From CAZAEL01 sp964484135 (GTDB lineage Bacteria > Elusimicrobiota > Elusimicrobia > FEN-1173), in assembly GCA_964484135.1 (NCBI GenBank), contig CAZAEL010000073.1:1-7740 (forward strand): a DNA stretch of 7,740 nt, read 5' to 3'. This document shows positions 5,762-7,740 of the stretch, in pieces; the first letter of the stretch is position 1, and every line of letters starts with the position of its first letter. Under the pieces are notes generated by a model. That model ran no database searches and was not told the origin of the DNA. It saw only the letters and a program-made list of their open reading frames with translations. The position numbers and the translations under genes are program-made.

Positions 5762-6856
5762 CTAGTACCCGCCCGCGGTCACGGGGGAGGCCCCGCCGGT
5801 GCGGCCGCAGAGCTGTCTGAGTTTTTCCGGATCGGACGACTTGGTGATGGCGTCTTCGAAGGTGATGATGTCGTCGCTCACCAGGTCGGCCAGGGCCCGG
5901 TCCAGCGGCACCATGCCGAACTTGCCGCCGGTCTCGATGGAATTGTAGATCATGTGGGTCTTGCCTTCGCGGATGAGGTTGGCGATGGCGGGGGTGACCA
6001 CCATGATCTCCCGGGCCGCCACGCGCCCGCCCCCTTCCTTGCGGGGGATCAGGGTCTGGCAGACGACCCCTTTGAGCACGGTGGAGAGCTGCACCCGCAC
6101 CTGCTGCTGCTGGTGGGGCGGGAAAACGTCGATGATGCGGTCCACGGTCTGGGCCGCGTCCGTGGTGTGGAGGGTGCCGAAACAGAGGTGTCCGGTCTCC
6201 GCCGCGGTGATGGCCAGGCCGATGGTCTCCAGGTCCCGCATTTCGCCCACCAGGATCACGTCCGGGTCCTGCCGCAAAGCGTGCTTCAAGGCCTCGTTGA
6301 AGCTCCGCGTGCTCTGGCCCACCTCGCGCTGCCGGACGATGCACTTGTTGTGCTCGTACACGAACTCGATGGGGTCCTCGATGGTCAGGATGTGTTCCTT
6401 GCGCTTGGCGTTGATCAAGTTGATGAGGCAGGCCAGGGTGGTGGACTTGCCGGACCCGGTGGGCCCCGTCACCAGCACCAGGCCGCGGGGCAGTTCCGCG
6501 AATTCCAGCACCGCGGGAGGGAGGCGGAGGGTTTCCGGATCCGGGATCTTGGAGGAGATGATCCGGAGCACCGACTCCACGCCGGAGCGCTGCATCAGCA
6601 CGTTCACGCGGAAGCGGGCCAGGTTGGCGATCTGGAAGGAGCAGTCCAACTCCAGGTGCTCCTCGAATTTCTGCTTCTGCTCGTCGTAGAGGATGGAGTA
6701 GATCATCCGTTTGGACTCTTCGGCGGTCAGGACCTCGAACCCCGGCAGCTCCAGGACCTCGCCGTTGATGCGGGCCATGGGCGGCTTGCCGATCACCAGA
6801 TGGATGTCGGACGCCCCCTGTTTGACCGCCAAACGCAAAACGTCTATGAATTCCAC
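5762..6856 (-). CDS. pilT: PilT-family type IV pilus retraction ATPase (first copy, pilT1)
   Basis: A 364-residue ATPase that drives pilus retraction, twitching motility and often DNA uptake. The N-terminal domain carries GASDIHLVIGKPPMARINGE (14-33). The RecA-like domain has Walker A GPTGSGKST at 131-139 (K137), Asp box LTIEDPIEFVY at 157-167, Walker B DVILVGEMRD at 199-208 with catalytic E205, and His box GHLCFGTLHTTDA at 222-234 (H223, H230). The retraction element is AIANLIRE at 290-297, one residue away from the canonical AIRNLIRE (Ala for Arg at 292), so this is the more typical PilT of the two. The start is a GTG at 6856 with GGGAGGA just upstream; it places the ASDIHL motif where PilT proteins normally have it. 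It lies 44 bases after the LCP gene and 14 bases before pilT2, with which it should be co-transcribed. No pilin or pilus assembly gene is in view. Confidence 0.95.
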   Translation of the reverse strand: MEFIDVLRLAVKQGASDIHLVIGKPPMARINGEVLELPGFEVLTAEESKRMIYSILYDEQKQKFEEHLELDCSFQIANLARFRVNVLMQRSGVESVLRIISSKIPDPETLRLPPAVLEFAELPRGLVLVTGPTGSGKSTTLACLINLINAKRKEHILTIEDPIEFVYEHNKCIVRQREVGQSTRSFNEALKHALRQDPDVILVGEMRDLETIGLAITAAETGHLCFGTLHTTDAAQTVDRIIDVFPPHQQQQVRVQLSTVLKGVVCQTLIPRKEGGGRVAAREIMVVTPAIANLIREGKTHMIYNSIETGGKFGMVPLDRALADLVSDDIITFEDAITKSSDPEKLRQLCGRTGGASPVTAGGY

Positions 6857-6900
6857 GGGAATCCTCCCTTGACTCTTTTATTTACGGCGCGAAAAGGCCT

Positions 6901-7740
6901 TCAAGGCGCGCCGGCGTAGTCATCGCCCAGGATCACTTCCACGTCCACGCCCAAACGGGGGTTCACGTCGCTGAACACCGATTCCGCGCCGAGGACCCGC
7001 GCCACCTCCTGGGCCTTGGGGATGTCCCCCCGGCGGTCCAGCACGCGGGTCCGGGTCTGACGCAGATTATAGTTTCCCCACTCCAACACGTCAAACCCTT
7101 CGGTCCGGAGCCGCCGCGTCACCTGGAGCGCCAGCCCGCCCCGGCGCGTCCCGTTCCACACGCGCACCGTCACCGCGTCCGCGGCCGGCGAGGCCTCCTC
7201 CGGCGGCGGGGCCTTCTCCCGGCCGCCCACCTGGCGCAGCACCAGGGCGGCCCGGTCCTGGTCCACCTCCCAGTACGCGCCCTTGGGTTGCCCCGGCAGG
7301 AGCCAAGGGTTCACCCCGTCCGGGCGGAGGTGTTTGGCCTCCAGGGCCAGGAACACCACGTCCCAAGGGCCCAGGTTGGTGTGCAGGCTCCGGAAGGCCG
7401 TGGCCAGGAGCCGCGGCCACTTGAAGCCCAGCGCGGGGGAAGACAGCTTCTCCACCAGGGTGCGCAAGAATTCCATCTGCCGCATGATGCGGCCCCGGTC
7501 CCCGCTGCGGCCCCGGAAGCGCACGTACGCCAGGGCCTCCTCGCCGTCCAGGTGGTGCCGCCCCGGTTCCCGATGGAAATGGTAGTTCCCGGCGTTGTCG
7601 TCGTAGTGCAGGGGCTCGTCGATCTGGACGTCCACCCCGCCGATCAGGTCCAGGAACCGGCGGAACCCCTGGTAATCCACGTGCACAAAGTAGGGCACTT
7701 CGAAGAGTTCGCCGTCCTTCAGGAACAGGGACCGCACCGC
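6901..7740 (-). CDS. LytR-CpsA-Psr (LCP) family protein with LytR_C domain, C-terminal part
   Basis: LCP proteins are membrane-anchored enzymes that transfer undecaprenyl-linked glycopolymers onto peptidoglycan or related acceptors outside the cytoplasm; some proteins with this domain architecture have other or unknown roles. The 279 residues present are in frame up to the window edge; the N terminus, including the expected membrane anchor and the first catalytic Arg/Asp residues, is missing. The rest of the LCP domain shows VDYQGFRRFLDLIGGVDV (about 21-38) and the conserved ALAYVRFR...GDRGRIMRQMEFL stretch (about 69-92). After a Pro/Glu-rich linker (172-189), a LytR_C domain follows (about 190-273) with VRVWNGTRRGGLA and GFDVLEWGNYN. 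The stop is 44 bases before pilT1, so one operon is possible. The family call is strong; the substrate is unknown. Confidence 0.9.
   Translation of the reverse strand, partial: AVRSLFLKDGELFEVPYFVHVDYQGFRRFLDLIGGVDVQIDEPLHYDDNAGNYHFHREPGRHHLDGEEALAYVRFRGRSGDRGRIMRQMEFLRTLVEKLSSPALGFKWPRLLATAFRSLHTNLGPWDVVFLALEAKHLRPDGVNPWLLPGQPKGAYWEVDQDRAALVLRQVGGREKAPPPEEASPAADAVTVRVWNGTRRGGLALQVTRRLRTEGFDVLEWGNYNLRQTRTRVLDRRGDIPKAQEVARVLGAESVFSDVNPRLGVDVEVILGDDYAGAP

Noticed and set aside
4236..5765. Plus-strand open frame of about 500 codons
   Set aside because: Antisense to pilT2 and rsfS; rich in Leu, Gly, Asp and His with no domain.
5748..6344. Minus-strand N-terminal extension of pilT2 to 577 residues
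   Set aside because: This stretch overlaps pilT1 in a different frame; PilT proteins start near the ATG at 5747, and a ribosome binding site lies before it.
6875..6904. Possible promoter before pilT1 (TTGAAG, 18 bases, TAAAAG on the minus strand)
   Set aside because: Both boxes match only 4 of 6, the spacing is not ideal, and the start point would fall on the ribosome binding site, leaving almost no leader.
1..7740. Defence system, prophage, insertion sequence, CRISPR or tRNA genes
   Set aside because: None of the encoded proteins, repeats or folds matches; all nine genes belong to known housekeeping, pilus, envelope or signalling families.

Overview
This is a GC-rich bacterial window (by eye about two thirds G+C). 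All nine recognisable genes lie on the minus strand. Read in the direction of transcription, from the right edge to the left, they are: the C-terminal part of a LytR-CpsA-Psr (LCP) cell-envelope protein, two adjacent PilT-type retraction ATPases, ribosome silencing factor rsfS, arginyl-tRNA synthetase argS, an OmpR-type response regulator, a receiver-only response regulator, a PilZ-domain protein, and the start of biotin synthase bioB. Both end genes run off the window. No rRNA, tRNA, CRISPR array, transposon or phage gene was recognised. No gene-free stretch exceeds 300 bases; the longest is 186 bases.

Right part (4611-7740): the LCP protein keeps the end of its catalytic domain and a LytR_C domain. 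It is followed 44 bases later by pilT1 and, after a 14-base gap, by pilT2. Middle (1646-4526): rsfS and argS overlap by four bases (ATGA). The OmpR-type regulator starts eight bases after argS, with its ribosome binding site running out of the argS stop codon, so these three look co-transcribed. Left part (1-1498): three more loosely spaced genes, receiver (147-base gap), pilZ (186-base gap) and bioB (117-base gap), each probably with its own promoter.

The best regulatory signal is between pilZ and bioB. A perfect 12-bp inverted repeat contains TGTCAACC-N16-GGTTGACA, which closely resembles the BirA operator of biotin genes. Its bioB-proximal arm supplies the TTGACA -35 box of a well-spaced sigma-70-type promoter. 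The same repeat, read as RNA leaving pilZ, is a hairpin followed by a T-run, so it may also be the pilZ terminator.

Functionally the window mixes housekeeping genes (argS, rsfS, bioB) with surface and signalling genes (LCP, PilT pair, two response regulators, PilZ). Two retraction ATPases, a CheY-like receiver and a c-di-GMP receptor together suggest type IV pilus motility and its control, but no pilin, histidine kinase or cyclase is in view. The gene set fits a piliated, probably diderm, free-living bacterium. The phylum cannot be decided from this sequence. I see no clear sign of a wholly new system; the points worth a second look are regulatory sites and gene context.
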